A stretch of DNA of 64,000 nt from Bombyx mori (Eukaryota; Arthropoda; Insecta; Lepidoptera; Bombycidae), in NCBI RefSeq assembly GCF_030269925.1, contig NC_085118.1:16055001-16119000 (forward strand). The letters run 5' to 3'. Under the pieces are notes generated by a model, which saw only the letters and a list, made by a program, of their open reading frames with translations, did no database searches and was not told the origin of the DNA. Position 1 is the first letter of the stretch. Every line of letters begins with the position of its first letter. The position numbers and the translations under genes were made by a program. Positions 23,778 to 34,740 of the stretch are shown here, piece after piece.

Positions 23778-24067
23778 CTGGCTGACCCGGCAGACTTTGT
23801 GGTGCCTCAATCGATAAATAAAACACCTAGCTTTTGTATAAAACAAACTTAAAACAAATAAAAGGAATCCGTCCGACGGGGGACACACATCAATGGAAAA
23901 ACAAAATTGTTATTTTTATTTCATTCTTAGCATTTTCATATCTACCTTTTAAACCTTCTATGGACTTCCACAAATAATTCAAGATCAAAACCAGCCAAAT
24001 CGGTCCAGACGTTCTCGAGACGTTTTAGCGAGACTAACGAACAGCATTTCATTTTTATATATATAGA
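23778..24067 (-). mobile_element. Helitron-like element
   Basis: Minus strand: 5' end TCTATATATATAAAAATGAA preceded by A, and 3' end GGGTCAGCCAG followed by T. The expected CTAG has become CCAG. The interior has CGTTTTAGC-like and GATTTGGCTGG words typical of this group. Non-autonomous. Confidence 0.55.
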
Positions 24068-24071
24068 TCAT

Positions 24072-24165
24072 TTTCCATCCATGAACCCATCTGATATTAA
24101 GTGACTGTAGAAGACCACGCATATTACAGCGTGCTGCCAACTACCTTGAGACAATGAGGTCGAAT
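24072..24165 (-). repeat. Decayed tail-unit trace
   Basis: CATCTGATATTAAGTGACTG, CATATTACAGCGTGCTGCCA and CTACCTTGAGACAATGAG follow the order of the common tail unit with many changes. Confidence 0.45.
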
Positions 24166-24606
24166 GAATCTTTAGTAGTCATTGACCAGATTAAATTAAC
24201 TTATAGCTGACTTCACTAATATTAGTGTCTCGTAGAGCAGTTTTCCATTAAGATTGGAGCAGTGTCAAATCCAGCAATTCAAACACATTACTTATGCCTT
24301 CAGAGCAAATAATACAAATTTTGACTTCATTCTCGCGAGATTACAAATTCTTGGTTAGATTGCACAAAGATTTTAAATTTTTACTGTGCAAATTTAACAA
24401 CCGTATTGTTCAAATGAGAGAGTTGAAATCGGAGTAAAGTGGGCTCGGATTTAACTCCGAATATGTACTTAGCACAGCGTTACGCTGTCTCTTAACCATG
24501 TGCAGATACACAGCAGATTTGTACAGATTAATCTCGGTCTGACTAAGACTTGTAAATGTTCAAATCGTTAACTCTCTCTGAGGCAAATGATATAACAAAA
24601 AGATAA
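24166..24606. other. AT-rich spacer, no gene seen
   Basis: Nothing recognised. Confidence 0.45.
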
Positions 24607-24861
24607 TAAATAAATATTTACTAACAATCACGCCCCGTTAACTGGTCCCGTGCTAAGTTCGTAAAGAACTTGTGTTACAGGTACCAGATAACGGAAATAA
24701 ATGTAAGATAGTTATTATACATATACATAATATATTTAATATACATCCATAACCCTGGAAAAGACATTTTATATTTATCGTACAAATATCTTCTCTTGGC
24801 GGGATTCGAACCCGCGACCCCCTTGTGTAGTGACCATGTCACCTAGACTACACCTACCACC
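24607..24861 (-). repeat. Second tRNA-derived SINE family, copy 2
   Basis: Opposite-strand partner of 17280-17519. Read on the minus strand: GTGTAGTCTAGGTGACATGG (A-box region), GGGTTCGAATCCCGCC (B box), then the same body, ending TTGTTAGTAAATATTTATT. The A-box region is better kept here than in the other copy. Confidence 0.75.
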
Positions 24862-25091
24862 ACTAAATGGCTGTGCTCACAGCTACTCATGGCGATAATG
24901 CAACTACAGTCAGATTACGTTATAGTTTAATTGCGCTTATCGGGTTATCATAGTTATGAAGAGTCCAAGATGCCACAAATTCGATTAAAAAAGTTTAAGC
25001 GACATGAGTGCTCAATTGATGAGTATATAAGCTTACGGCCATGGAACTATGTGGTGTGTGGAACTAAGCCCTAAGATATCATACACTATTT

Positions 25092-25333
25092 ACTGGTGGT
25101 AGGACCTCTTGTGAGTCCGCGCGGGTGGGTACCACCACCCTGCCTATTTCTGCCGAGAAGCATTAATGCGTTTCGGTTCGAAGGGTGGGGCAGCCGTTGT
25201 AACTATACTTGAGACCTTAGAACTTATATCTCAAGGTGGGTGGCGCACGTTGTGGATGTCTATGGGCTCCAGTAACCACTTAACACTAGGTGGGCTGTGA
25301 GCTCGTCCACCCACCTAAGCAATAAAAAAAAAA
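25092..25333 (+). repeat. BMC1-like tail unit, full length
   Basis: It starts at ACTGGTGGTAGGACCTCTTG and ends AAGCAAT plus an A run. A short deletion has removed ATTTA before CGTTGTGGATG. Confidence 0.85.
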
Positions 25334-26149
25334 CTGAATTTACCTTGAGATATGGTGGAGGTTTTGTTATTCCTCCTCTAAGATCACGAGATAAATATGC
25401 CCGATAGTAAGATCTGCATATGAAGACCAGAAATATGCTCTATTATTGCGTAAATTTTGAAAATTTCTAAGTTTAAGCTTACTCTGTTACTAGCATATTA
25501 ATATACTAAAGAAATTCCGAACAACCTTTAAAAGTATTTTTTTTTTATAGTTTAAAAAAATGTTTCATGCCATTTCATTTGTTTCAAGACTTTGAGACAA
25601 TCTTACGTCGACCGATGCTCAATGTATAAAACATTACAAAGAAAATAAATAATGTATTTATGTTGTTTTAAAACGACGAAGGAATTTTGAATTCATTGCA
25701 TTGCGTTCTTTTATTGTGAAATGTTTTATGGATAGTCAGTCGTATTTGTTTTAAAGACGGTCTTTGTATAATGTAGCATATTACCACGAGAAAAAGTCGT
25801 AAATGGATATTCACTGTGAATCCGCTAGGGTTGATATCACAGTATACTTTTCAGAAAGAACTTATGTGTCTGGATTTGAACTATAAATGCTCTGAAGTAT
25901 TGTTTCACATGATTCCGTGATCACTTTATAACTACACCGGAATAGAATTAATTCCTGCAGCCTGAAATTACCGTTTTTTACATATTTCAATTTAGAACGT
26001 AACATCCGACTGTGGAGATAGGAACCCGGCACTAAGTGTCTTATGCTCATGTAAAGAGCTTCTCCGATCTATCAAACGAGAAATTATGAGTACAAAATAA
26101 CGCCAGCAAGTCACAATTTTGAAGGTAATTTTCAAGTAATTTCGCCACC
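25334..26149. other. AT-rich spacer, no gene seen
   Basis: A 62-codon minus-strand frame at 25862-26050 has no recognisable content. Confidence 0.45.
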
Positions 26150-26362
26150 TTTTTTTTATTACTTACATGGGTGAACGAGCTCACAACCCACCTGGTGTTA
26201 GTGGTTACTGGAGCCCATAGAAATCTACAACGTAAATGCGCCACCTACCTTGAGATATAAGTTCTAAGATCTCAGTATAGTTGCAACGGCTGCCTTCAAA
26301 CCGAAACGCATTAGTGCTTCACGGCAGAAATAGGCGGGGTGGCAGGAGAAGTCCTACCACCT
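26150..26362 (-). repeat. BMC1-like tail unit, with deletion at left border
   Basis: Minus-strand copy. The T run is at 26150-26157. The end near the usual border reads GGCAGGAGAAGTCCTACCAC, with the segment that normally carries GGTACCTACCCG deleted. Confidence 0.75.
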
Positions 26363-26837
26363 TAAAACATGGAGTTTAACATTTAATTTCTTATATAATG
26401 ATGATTAAACAGGAATAGGAACGTATTCGCAAAACTCCTGCGAATTTCATACCAATCGAGTCATGAAAAGGGGAATACGCGAATATATGATTACACGGCG
26501 CTTAACCGGCATTTCTATAATATCGTTACGTATTCACACAGTCATGTGGAATGTATGGGATCACATCAAAGGCGCCGTTCGATCAGCGAATCGCGCTTTT
26601 TTTTTTCCTTGCTTCATTTGCTGTACGCCATACGCCTCGCTTCTTGACGGGGCTTGGTGCAATTTGTAAGCAGAGCGAGTTAATGGTTGGTGTTTAACAC
26701 GCTTTTGATAATTGAATTAACTTGACCTGTTTCTATGTAACGAAATCTTTCCAATTTATTTTCATCAACTTTAGAATGTCTGGTTAACTTGTAAATTTGC
26801 AGTTGTATCAAGGTCGAATGTACTGGTTACTACTGTT
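26363..26837. other. Spacer, no gene seen
   Basis: A 68-codon plus-strand frame at 26463-26669 has no recognisable content. Confidence 0.4.
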
Positions 26838-27535
26838 ACTCGTGGTAAGATTTTTTGTGAGTCCGCATGGGTAAGTAGGTACCACCACTCTGCCTACTTC
26901 TGCCGAAAAGTACTGACGCGTTTCGGTTTGAAGGGTTAGGCAGCCGTTGTAACTATACTGACCTTATAATATATATAATATATATAAGACCTTAGAACTC
27001 ATATCTCAAGGTTGGTGACGGCATTTACGTTGTAGATATATATTACTTTTTTAGGATTGAAGGATTACTGGTGGCCCGGAGGCTTTTCCAGTTTCATCAG
27101 GACAGGTGGGCGAGCAAAGGCTCAGCCAGGAGGGATGGGGTTTGCTAACAGCTACCCGAGCGCCTCCGAAGGAGACCTAACAACTCAAGAGCTGCTGCTT
27201 CGCGAATGAATCTACTACCGGATCGGAATCGCGACCCGCTCAGAAGATCCGGCGAGAAACTCAGCGAGCTAACTCATGGGTTAGGTTGCACGGCGAACTC
27301 TTTGTCGAGTTTTACCGGGGTCCCTAAGCCTGCTCCTAGTGTTAGAGCTGAAGGCGTCTAATGCAAAGGTTATTGGATCTGATGGATCCGTAAGGACGTG
27401 TCTAGGGCGTCGACGGTGACTGGCTCCTGCGTGATCAGGATTCGGGGAGTAGTTATAGATATCTATGGGCTCCGGTAACCACTAAACACCAGGTGGGCCA
27501 TGAGCTCGTCCATTCATCTGAGCAATAAATAAATA
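26838..27535 (+). repeat. Tail unit split by a nested insertion
   Basis: The left part, 26838-27045, starts ACTCGTGGTAAGATTTTTTG and runs to GTTGTAGATATA. The right part, 27447-27535, resumes AGATATCTATGGGCTCCGGT and ends AAGCAATAA-type. The 400 bases between them belong to a different repeat. The left part also carries a small AT-rich filler at 26967-26987. Confidence 0.75.
27046..27446 (-). repeat. Bm1-related SINE inserted in a tail unit
   Basis: Contains the Bm1 core on the minus strand (GAATCTACTACCGGATCGGA, ATCGCGACCCGCTCAGAAG, ATCCGGCGAGAAACTCAGCG) near 27211-27270. The outer parts differ from Bm1 at 28555, for example GGTGGCCCGGAGGCTTTTCC. It may be a subfamily or a composite. TAGATAT-like words flank it, consistent with a target duplication. 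Confidence 0.55.
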
Positions 27536-28554
27536 AGAAAGTTTACCGTTTCAATTTTTAGTTCAACTTGTTATTTAAACGTGCTTTTTTGTTCTTAAAC
27601 TATATCTACTTTTTTTTCGATTTACCATATTATATTTATTGCCATATATATTATGATATTATAGATTTAATCATAATAATAATACCGAGCTGTGATTACA
27701 ATTCGCGTATCGTATCCCGTATGATGTGAGCTATTCATCTACTACAAAAAGGTAAACTAGCACAGAATACTTATCAAAAGATACGGGCATGCGATTTTTT
27801 TGTTTAGTCAATGCAATTTGTAAGATAATTTAATGTTATTTTTGGTTTTCCATTTATCGCTTTTTCTTATGATTCAAAGCAAGCCCTTAATGTACGGTTT
27901 ATGGTAATATTATGAGAGTTTAACTATTCACTTACTCACTTTACGTCAGCCATCTTTAGCTGTCTTTTTGTGTCACGATTTAATTCAAACACGAACACTA
28001 CAATCGTACCATAACGATATGTTTCATGAAATATGGAAAATCTAAGATGACCCCTCAACTCCTTTTTACCATCGCACCACTGGTTAAAGGAGAAGAGCTC
28101 ATCCATAGTATTGAGAACTACTGTCCACCGACTTTGGAATGAAATTACTGAGCGAATTATTCTGACCACCAAGTGATGTCCTTCTTTAAATGAAATTTGA
28201 GGAGTTCCTCTACAGTAGTCAGCCGCTTGGCTATGTATACATGGCATAGCAATCGTCCATGAGCAACGAAGAACACTCATCGTCAGGTGGCCTGTATTCT
28301 CGTGTGCTTAAAGTGGCAATAAAAGTAAATCTAAAGGAACCAATCATTATGACATTGTTAATAATAATAACAATAAGGTCCTTTGGCTTTTGGACGCAGA
28401 AATGGATGTTAAATATTAACGCCAATAATTTCTAGGCACCAGCATTCTTAAACTTCATGTGGCGTATTCACATTATTATTTTAAGAGTCCGATCACGCAC
28501 TGATAAAGGCTCAGGCTTTGTGAACTTTCAAATATATGACGTATAACATCGCTA
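27536..28554. other. AT-rich spacer with a type B tail trace
   Basis: A type B tail trace lies at about 28245-28330 (plus): ATCGTCAGGTGGCCTGTATT and AAAGTGGCAATAAAAG. A 114-codon minus-strand frame at 27936-28280 overlaps it and shows no domain. Confidence 0.45.
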
Positions 28555-28880
28555 CGATCTTAACCGCTTTTGAAACACATTACGTTTCAAAGCGAAGCCT
28601 TTACAGCATCAACGGGCCACTGGTCATCGTTCTCGTCGAACCCGTCACTTGCGACGAAGGGCTCGGCTAGTAAATTGACCCTCAGACACAGCCAACTGAG
28701 TTTCTTGTCGAATCTTCTCAGTGGGTCGCGTTTCCGATCCGTTGGTAGATTCTGCGAAGCACGGCTCTTGCTAGGGTTCGCGTTAGCAACATCGTCAGGT
28801 TTGTACCCCGTGAGCTCACCTACCAGCCAAGCGACGCTGACATGGTCTCTCTAGACCATCAGCTTAGGTAGGAAAAAAAA
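28555..28880 (+). repeat. Bm1 SINE
   Basis: Plus-strand copy. Landmarks in order: AGCGAAGCCTTTACAGCATC, CAACTGAGTTTCTTGTCGAA, GATCCGTTGGTAGATTCTGC, GCACGGCTCTTGCTAGGGTT, CCCCGTGAGCTCACCTACCA, CATCAGCTTAGGTAGG plus an A run. It matches my memory of the Bm1 consensus end. A 94-codon frame at 28570-28854 follows the repeat and is not a gene. Confidence 0.75.
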
Positions 28881-29373
28881 TCAACAGGCCATTAATCATC
28901 ACCGTCATTGTTATCCTTACGTTGCTTAAATATGACACTATTAAATCATATCTAGATCAAAGCGAATAAAAAAATTCAATTAAATCAAATATACCATCTA
29001 TCTATCCATCCATCCATCTATTTTCGTAAACAACGCATACATAAAATTTAACTTCCCTAGAAAATTTTGTGACATCCTAATATGTACAATTCTTATAATA
29101 ATAACTCCAGTTCAGTTTTGAAACTATTACTACTCTAACATTTTAAGGAAGACGACAAATAAGAAGCCAATGAACTATCTCTGTACTCTACAATTGAGTT
29201 ATCAAACAGCGCGTTAAGGACATAGGTGACTACGCTACAATAGACCAAAGTTTGCAATGGCCACGAAACTAGCGATAGCCTGTTAAATCTTTAGAGTTTT
29301 CAAATAAATTGGTCAATTTTTTTTTTCTTATGAAAATCATGTATTGAATAAGAGAAACTGAGGTTAAATACCC
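28881..29373. other. AT-rich spacer
   Basis: Contains a short ATCT/ATCC repeat at 28996-29020. No gene. Confidence 0.45.
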
Positions 29374-29545
29374 GATTGCTTAAATCATCATCATCATGCT
29401 TTCCTATTACCCTCTGCTGGGGTGTAGGGCTCGAATCAAATTTTTCCATTTATATCGGTCTTGGGCAGTCTGTTCTAGCTCCTCCCACGTCATGCCCAAG
29501 ACTCCTAGCTCCTGCTCAACCGAGCGACGCCAAGATTGCTTAAAT
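29374..29545 (-). mobile_element. LINE ORF2 C-terminal remnant with 12-bp target duplication
   Basis: The insert 29386-29533 is flanked by GATTGCTTAAAT at 29374-29385 and again at 29534-29545. On the minus strand it stays open and ends with MTWEELEQTAQDRYKWKNLI, then RALHPSRG and a stop. This W-x-aromatic DR-x-x-W pattern closes ORF2 in several insect LINEs. It finishes in an ATG-triplet tail (CATCATCATCAT on the plus strand) and not in poly(A). It is a very short 5'-truncated copy. The clade is not certain; RTE-like is possible. Confidence 0.7.
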
Positions 29546-29655
29546 GCGTGCTTTTAAACAAGCGGGCTTGGTGTGCAGGAAGAATAGTACAGACTGGTAT
29601 AACAGCTACTGATATAACAATCTAAACGATAGCATACTGATTAGCACTAAAAAAA

Positions 29656-29804
29656 TCGGTTGTCTATTAAGTCGACTTGCTGACGATAGTTGAACGCGAC
29701 AACGTCATAAGAAAATACGCCTCAGGGCGAGGTAACGCCGCATGAGTCATGTTTTTTCGTGCGTGCAGCCGGCTCCATCGAATTACAAGACGTTTTCACG
29801 TCAA
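29656..29804. mobile_element. MITE-like element, short form
   Basis: Starts CGGTTGTCTATTAAGTCG and ends AAGACGTTTTCACGTCAA. The inner words GACAACGTCATAAG and its approximate complement near the right end are inverted. The middle joins AAGAAAATAC directly to GCCTCAGGGCGAGG, where the long form at 31093-31500 has about 250 extra bases. Confidence 0.6.
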
Positions 29805-30410
29805 AAATTCGCCACTAAACACAGTAAATAAGAGTCATAGCTCTGAGTATGCAGAAAACAGCTTTCCCGGAAACCAATCTAGATTATGCACTGATTGATG
29901 GATTATGGATGGATGGATTATGGACTGACTGATTGAAGCTAAAGTATTACTTTCGAAATTTCTAATCGCTTTTTTCATGGCCTCTATAGTTCAGTAACAG
30001 TCGCCCCACGTACAGAGCTCACGTCTCGTGTGTCCAGCCTTTCTTCCCGGATTAACTCGAATTAAGACCGGTTACGTACCGAATGTTTGCCAGACGTTGC
30101 AACCGATCCGGTTCGGTTTGAAATTTTCATTTGGAATTCATACTGCGTTTTCTTTTCCAAATTAAATTCGTACAAGATTTTGTTTTAGAAGGAGCTCATC
30201 ATATATTTTCGTATGGAGCTTATTGATTTTAAGTTTTAATTTTTCTACTGCACTAACAAAGCTCATTTTTAAATTTGAGGGACTTCACCACAGTTAAATG
30301 AACTCAGCAGTGATAAGGATTTGTAAAAATCAAATTAGAGCCATAGAATTGTCATTAACTTATTTCTAAATTCAAATGTTTTATTAATGAAAAGATCGAA
30401 TTGATTTTTT
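29805..30410. other. Spacer, no gene seen
   Basis: Contains an ATGG-rich run at about 29892-29937. No frame or repeat family recognised. Confidence 0.45.
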
Positions 30411-30662
30411 ATTTTTTTTTATTTTTATTGCTTAGATGGGTGGACGAGCTCACAGCCCACCTGGTGTTAAGTGGTTACTGGAGCCCATAGACATCTACAA
30501 AATAAATGCGCCACCCACCTTGAGATATAAGTTCTAAGATCTCAATATAGTTACAACGGCGGCCCCACCCTTCAAACCGAAACGCATTATTGCTTCTCGG
30601 CAGAAACAGGCAGGGCGGTGCTACCTACCCGCGCGGACTCACAAGATGTCCTACCACCAGTA
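30411..30662 (-). repeat. BMC1-like tail unit, full length
   Basis: Minus-strand copy from the TACTGGTGGTAGGACATC border at 30662 to a long T run at 30411-30427. Confidence 0.85.
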
Positions 30663-31092
30663 AATAATTGAATACATTGAATAATTTTGTAATTACAACG
30701 TACAGTCGCGAACATCGATTCTAAATAATAATGTCATTCGGGAAACGTCAACCACAGTCCACTTCACGGCCCAACGAACGCGCTGGTGGTCGTTTCAATA
30801 ATTCCTTTGCTGTTCCGTGATTGACTGTACACAGTATGTTCTAGTTACCACAAACTGAATTTCAATTGGACTGTCCAACGATTGATTAGATGCGAGTCTG
30901 TTACCATATTCGAATTTTCATTTTGGGCATTTCGAGTTTGAAATTGGAATGCGTGTTTTCTGTATTTCCTAGTTTAGATGTATCATATAGGTCAGGTAGG
31001 GTTCCAATGTTGTTTTCATTTTATCGCGATTTCGTTAACTCGCTTTTTTTGTGTCCGGTCGGCTAAAGTTACGTAAGTGCTATTAAAAAATA
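30663..31092. other. Spacer, no gene seen
   Basis: Nothing recognised. Confidence 0.4.
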
Positions 31093-31500
31093 TCGGTTGT
31101 CTGTAAAGTCTGTTTACTGACGATAGTTAAACGTGACAACGTCATAAGAAAATACTGATGGAATGGTTTCATTTTTCAAAAGTAAATTTAAATTTTATTT
31201 GTTTGATAGATATTTTGTATGGATATAGAGAAGGAGGTAAATGGAAATCACTATTGAATTGATCAAGCTACATTTATTTGTACGCATAAATACAATTCAT
31301 CGCTCACTCAAGTAGGATAGAGACAGATGTCGAACGCTGCCGAACGTGGAGACCGAATGTGCTTCTTTGTCGCTCGTTGCGCGCTCTCGCTTGCACTTCA
31401 AACCTTAAATGGAACGCCTCAGAGCGAGGTGACGTCGCACGAGTCATGTTTTTTCGTGCGTGCAGCCGGCTCCATCGAATTATAAGACGTTGTCACGTCA
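31093..31500. mobile_element. MITE-like element, long form
   Basis: The left end ATCGGTTGTCTGTAAAGTC with GTGACAACGTCATAAG and the right end TTATAAGACGTTGTCACGTC form imperfect inverted termini. The right block CCTCAGAGCGAGGTGACGTC and GTGCGTGCAGCCGGCTCCAT is shared with the short form. The interior (about 31160-31410) is unique to this copy and has no long frame. Confidence 0.6.
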
Positions 31501-31867
31501 AATATAACTCCTTTATGTACTGTACTAGATATTTCTAAGATAATAATAACATTTGAAAATAGAAGAATAAGAAATTTTGAATTTTTAAAACACGGTAAAA
31601 CGAGTCTTAGTAAAAGCTTATATCGAATTAAAATAAAAAAATTACGACTCCTGCATGAGCGTATTACAAGCAAGTGCATTACCTGCGTTTCGCGAGCTAA
31701 ATATTTCCTAATATATAAAATAATAAATTGAATTAGTCTGCAACGTGCAAGAAAATAACGTGAGAAAACCGGCGGATCTCCGCAGGTGTTGCTCTTGTAG
31801 TCTGAGAGCTGGATTATTTTAGATAAATAAAATAAGAATCAAAATTTAAATGTACATGTGTAAGAAG
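31501..31867. other. AT-rich spacer
   Basis: Nothing recognised. An 86-codon minus-strand frame (31419-31679) overlaps the MITE end and is not supported. Confidence 0.4.
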
Positions 31868-32100
31868 CTGGTGGTAAGTCTTATGGTAAGACCAAAAGCT
31901 ACAAAGGTCCTGAAAAAGCCTGCAGCAAAGCAGTCATGCTTTCCAGTCTGAAGAATAGGACAGCGGACTACGAAAATGCCATTATCCACCTTGAGGCGTA
32001 ACGTCGAATTCTTATTTGTGTTGATATAGTTATAATGGTTATCTTACGCATCGAATTGAAGAAACTACTTAATAGCAGCCACAGGAAAAGACGGGTATGT
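31868..32100. repeat. Two decayed tail-unit traces in opposite orientation
   Basis: 31868-31970 resembles the start of type B on the plus strand (GGTGGTAAGTC, GCAAAGCAGTCATGC, AGTCTGAAGAATAGGACAGC). 31978-32100 resembles the common unit on the minus strand (CCACCTTGAGGCGTAACGTC, TATAGTTATAATGGTTATC). Both are heavily decayed. Confidence 0.4.
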
Positions 32101-32122
32101 TAACTAGTCTAGGCTATAAACT

Positions 32123-32380
32123 TTTTTTTTTCTTCTTTTTTTTTATTGCTTTTATGGGTGGACGAGCTCATAGCCCACCTGGTATTAAGCGGTTACTGGA
32201 GCCCATAGACATCTACAACGTAAATGCACCACCCACCCTGAGATATAAGTTCTAAGGCCTCAGTATAGTAACAACGGCTGCCCCACCCTTCAAACCGAAA
32301 CGCCATTACTGCTTCACGGCAGAAATAGGCAGGGCGGTGGTACCTACCCGCGCGGACTCACACGAGGTCTTACCACCAAC
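32123..32380 (-). repeat. BMC1-like tail unit, full length
   Basis: Minus-strand copy with a long T-rich left end (32123-32145) and a border near 32380 reading TGGTGGTAAGACCTCGTG on the minus strand. Confidence 0.85.
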
Positions 32381-33729
32381 TACAATCTAATCAATAAATA
32401 AAATATAAAGTCCCTAGCTCTTTGTCTGTTTCTTTTTGTTGCGCTTCGACCACATTCTTCAAGTCGGCACCTCTATTTCAGGTTTTTGCGAGCGTTGAGA
32501 GACATTGATGTATGCCTTTGAATTTCCCCCGAACGATGTATGTAATATATTGTAGCGTAATAAATTAGGGTATCAATGTGTTGCGGTTCGCTCTTCCATC
32601 GGATGTAAGCACATTTCACCTTACACATCCAAAAATATATTTCTATCCGGTCGTTATCTTGATATTTGCTATATATAAAATAGTTCTATGGTAACTGATT
32701 GCCGCTACGCAATATAAACAAGCCAGAGGCTATATTGAATGATGCCAGTGATTGTTGTTTGTAGACCTCGTGACTAAAACATCAGCACAACGGGCCTACT
32801 ACGTCAATAAACTAATCTACACAAATTTAAATGGGCTAATCCTTTACCATATATCCATACATATCCACCTATCGATCTATCTATATAATTCACATAAAAG
32901 ATACGTATGGCTTCAAATTGGAAGTCATGAAAGATATTCCTATTTTCAACAAGCTCTTATTAGATTGGCCGGTATTTAGTACCGGTATTAGTAATTTTCA
33001 ATGTTGTTTTTCACTGAGTTCAAGATTGAGTTGAAAATTTATCAAACTATCGACCGTCAACGAAACTATAATTGATTTGGTTTAATATCCAGGATCACCT
33101 AAATAAAACAAATTATTATACTATTTTATTGCTAGGCTTTGCTATTAAAATGTTTATTTTTGTTTTAAAACTATGCTTAATATTTTTATTATCATTGACC
33201 ATCATTCAACTTAAAGCTTACGAAGATTCTATACACAATAATAATTCTATAGATTAACTTCAAACTACCTTCAACTGCACAAGACACATCTCCGCGTCAA
33301 GCTGAAGTTATTACAATTAAACTCACATTGAAACCCAAAAGGCCTTATAATTGTAACAGCAATCTATATTCAAGACGGCACAAGACATTAGCATGGGTAA
33401 GCACTTGCGGATGCACTCGGAGTTCGTACATAGACTATAAAATGAAAGTTGATACGCTAGTTTGAGTATAATTCTGTTGAGATTAGGTAACACTGAACTG
33501 ACTCAACTCCTAGCGGTAAATGTATTGACTTCATATTATTAAACCAGAATATTTATTCGAATTTAGTTGAAATAAATTTTGTTAATGGCGAGGCTGTTTG
33601 TCCTGTTAAACAACCCTGAATACAACTGCAACTTTAAGCTCACGTCTCTAAGTTGGTTGTGGCATAGCATAGCTTTATTTCAAGGATTGATGATAAGGGT
33701 TTCTGACTAACTCAGGCGAAACTAGTTTT
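32381..33729. other. AT-rich spacer, no gene seen
   Basis: Frames of 75 and 61 codons at 32752-32979 and 33072-33257 are unremarkable. The second is very hydrophobic and AT-driven. Confidence 0.45.
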
Positions 33730-33935
33730 GGAACGAAGTTCCTTATGGGACGATGCGGAGAGGGTACCCTAACCGGGAAAAACGTCCATAACGTAAGATT
33801 TTTATTAGCAATGCACGCAGTGTACGACTTAACTTTTTAATAACGTAAAAATTAGTAATGGACACAGTTTACGACTTAACTTTGTAATAACGTACAAAAA
33901 ATAACATATTTTTTATATTTATGTATTTATTTAAG
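33730..33935 (+). mobile_element. Short TIR element, left part only (copy 2)
   Basis: Starts GGAACGAAGTTCCTTATGGG and follows copy 1 through CCGGGAAAAACGTCC and the duplicated ATTAGCAATGCACGCAG / ATTAGTAATGGACACAG units, then fades near AAAAATAACATATTTT. The right TIR and hairpin are missing. Confidence 0.65.
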
Positions 33936-34484
33936 CTAAAAATGCAATTATTCTCATTATAATCACATTTTAATGAAACCAAAAACTTTCCACAACTTGT
34001 CCCGCAGTATTCGCAATGCGAGAATCAAAAGTGTATTCTGTTAAGTCCAATATAATTTTTTTCGAAGTTCTTCATAAATCCGTGAAAAAAAAATTACCAC
34101 ATCCAATCTCATTCGTCATTCAAATATACAAGACATAGACTATGATTAATATTAGGTGGGCTGTAGTGTCGCTGTAGCTAGCGACTGATTGTACAATAAT
34201 GTGCTTTAAATCTAGTTGGTCATTGTTATCTGTTGTTTGTGGTAGAGCGTACTATATAGCTCTCCTATATCTACTACAAAATAGTTAAACGTTATATAAG
34301 ATAATATATACCAGATATCTTCTTCAACCCGCGTCAGTCCAATGTTGAGTGTAGATCTGTTCAAATACACTCCTTACGATTCCATCTTCATTCCATCTTT
34401 GTGCGCAAGTTAAGGGCTAAAATTATGCTCTTATGAGATGATTAATAAACTCAAATGTCTCGTGGTAACTTAATAGTATTTATC
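33936..34484. other. AT-rich spacer
   Basis: A trace at about 34320-34420 (CTTCTTCAACCCGCGTCAGT, CCAATGTTGAGTGTAG) resembles common LINE 3' ends of insects. Otherwise nothing. Confidence 0.4.
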
Positions 34485-34645
34485 TTTATCCGCACCAATC
34501 TGGATACCACAGTCTACGATGCCATACACACCACCGAGAACAGAGGAAGATGGCAAAACATTATCCAGAGAAGGATAATAGGAGGAGATGGTCACGACCC
34601 TCAGACATGCAATACGACTCAGAGAAGTGGAGGAGAGATTCTTTA
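34485..34645 (+). pseudogene. LINE ORF2 C-terminal-like remnant, copy 1
   Basis: The plus frame reads LDTTVYDAIHTTENRGRWQN and IIQRRIIGGDGHDPQT. This DA-x4-x-E-x-RG-x-W arrangement is like the closing segment of some insect LINE ORF2 proteins. The same sequence is inverted at 52811-52988, so it is repetitive and not a host exon. The clade is unknown. Confidence 0.5.
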
Positions 34646-34675
34646 TCCAACACTAAATACATATTTTTGTTAAAT

Positions 34676-34740
34676 AATAATGAAATTAATTTAAATTAAT
34701 TAATAATAATTAAATTAATTTAAATTAATTTAATTATTGG
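34676..34740. repeat. AT-only palindromic tract
   Basis: A run built from AATTAATTTAAATTAATT words, largely self-complementary, of low complexity. Confidence 0.6.

Noticed and set aside
27936..28280. 114-codon minus-strand frame
   Set aside because: It overlaps a type B tail trace and has no recognisable content.
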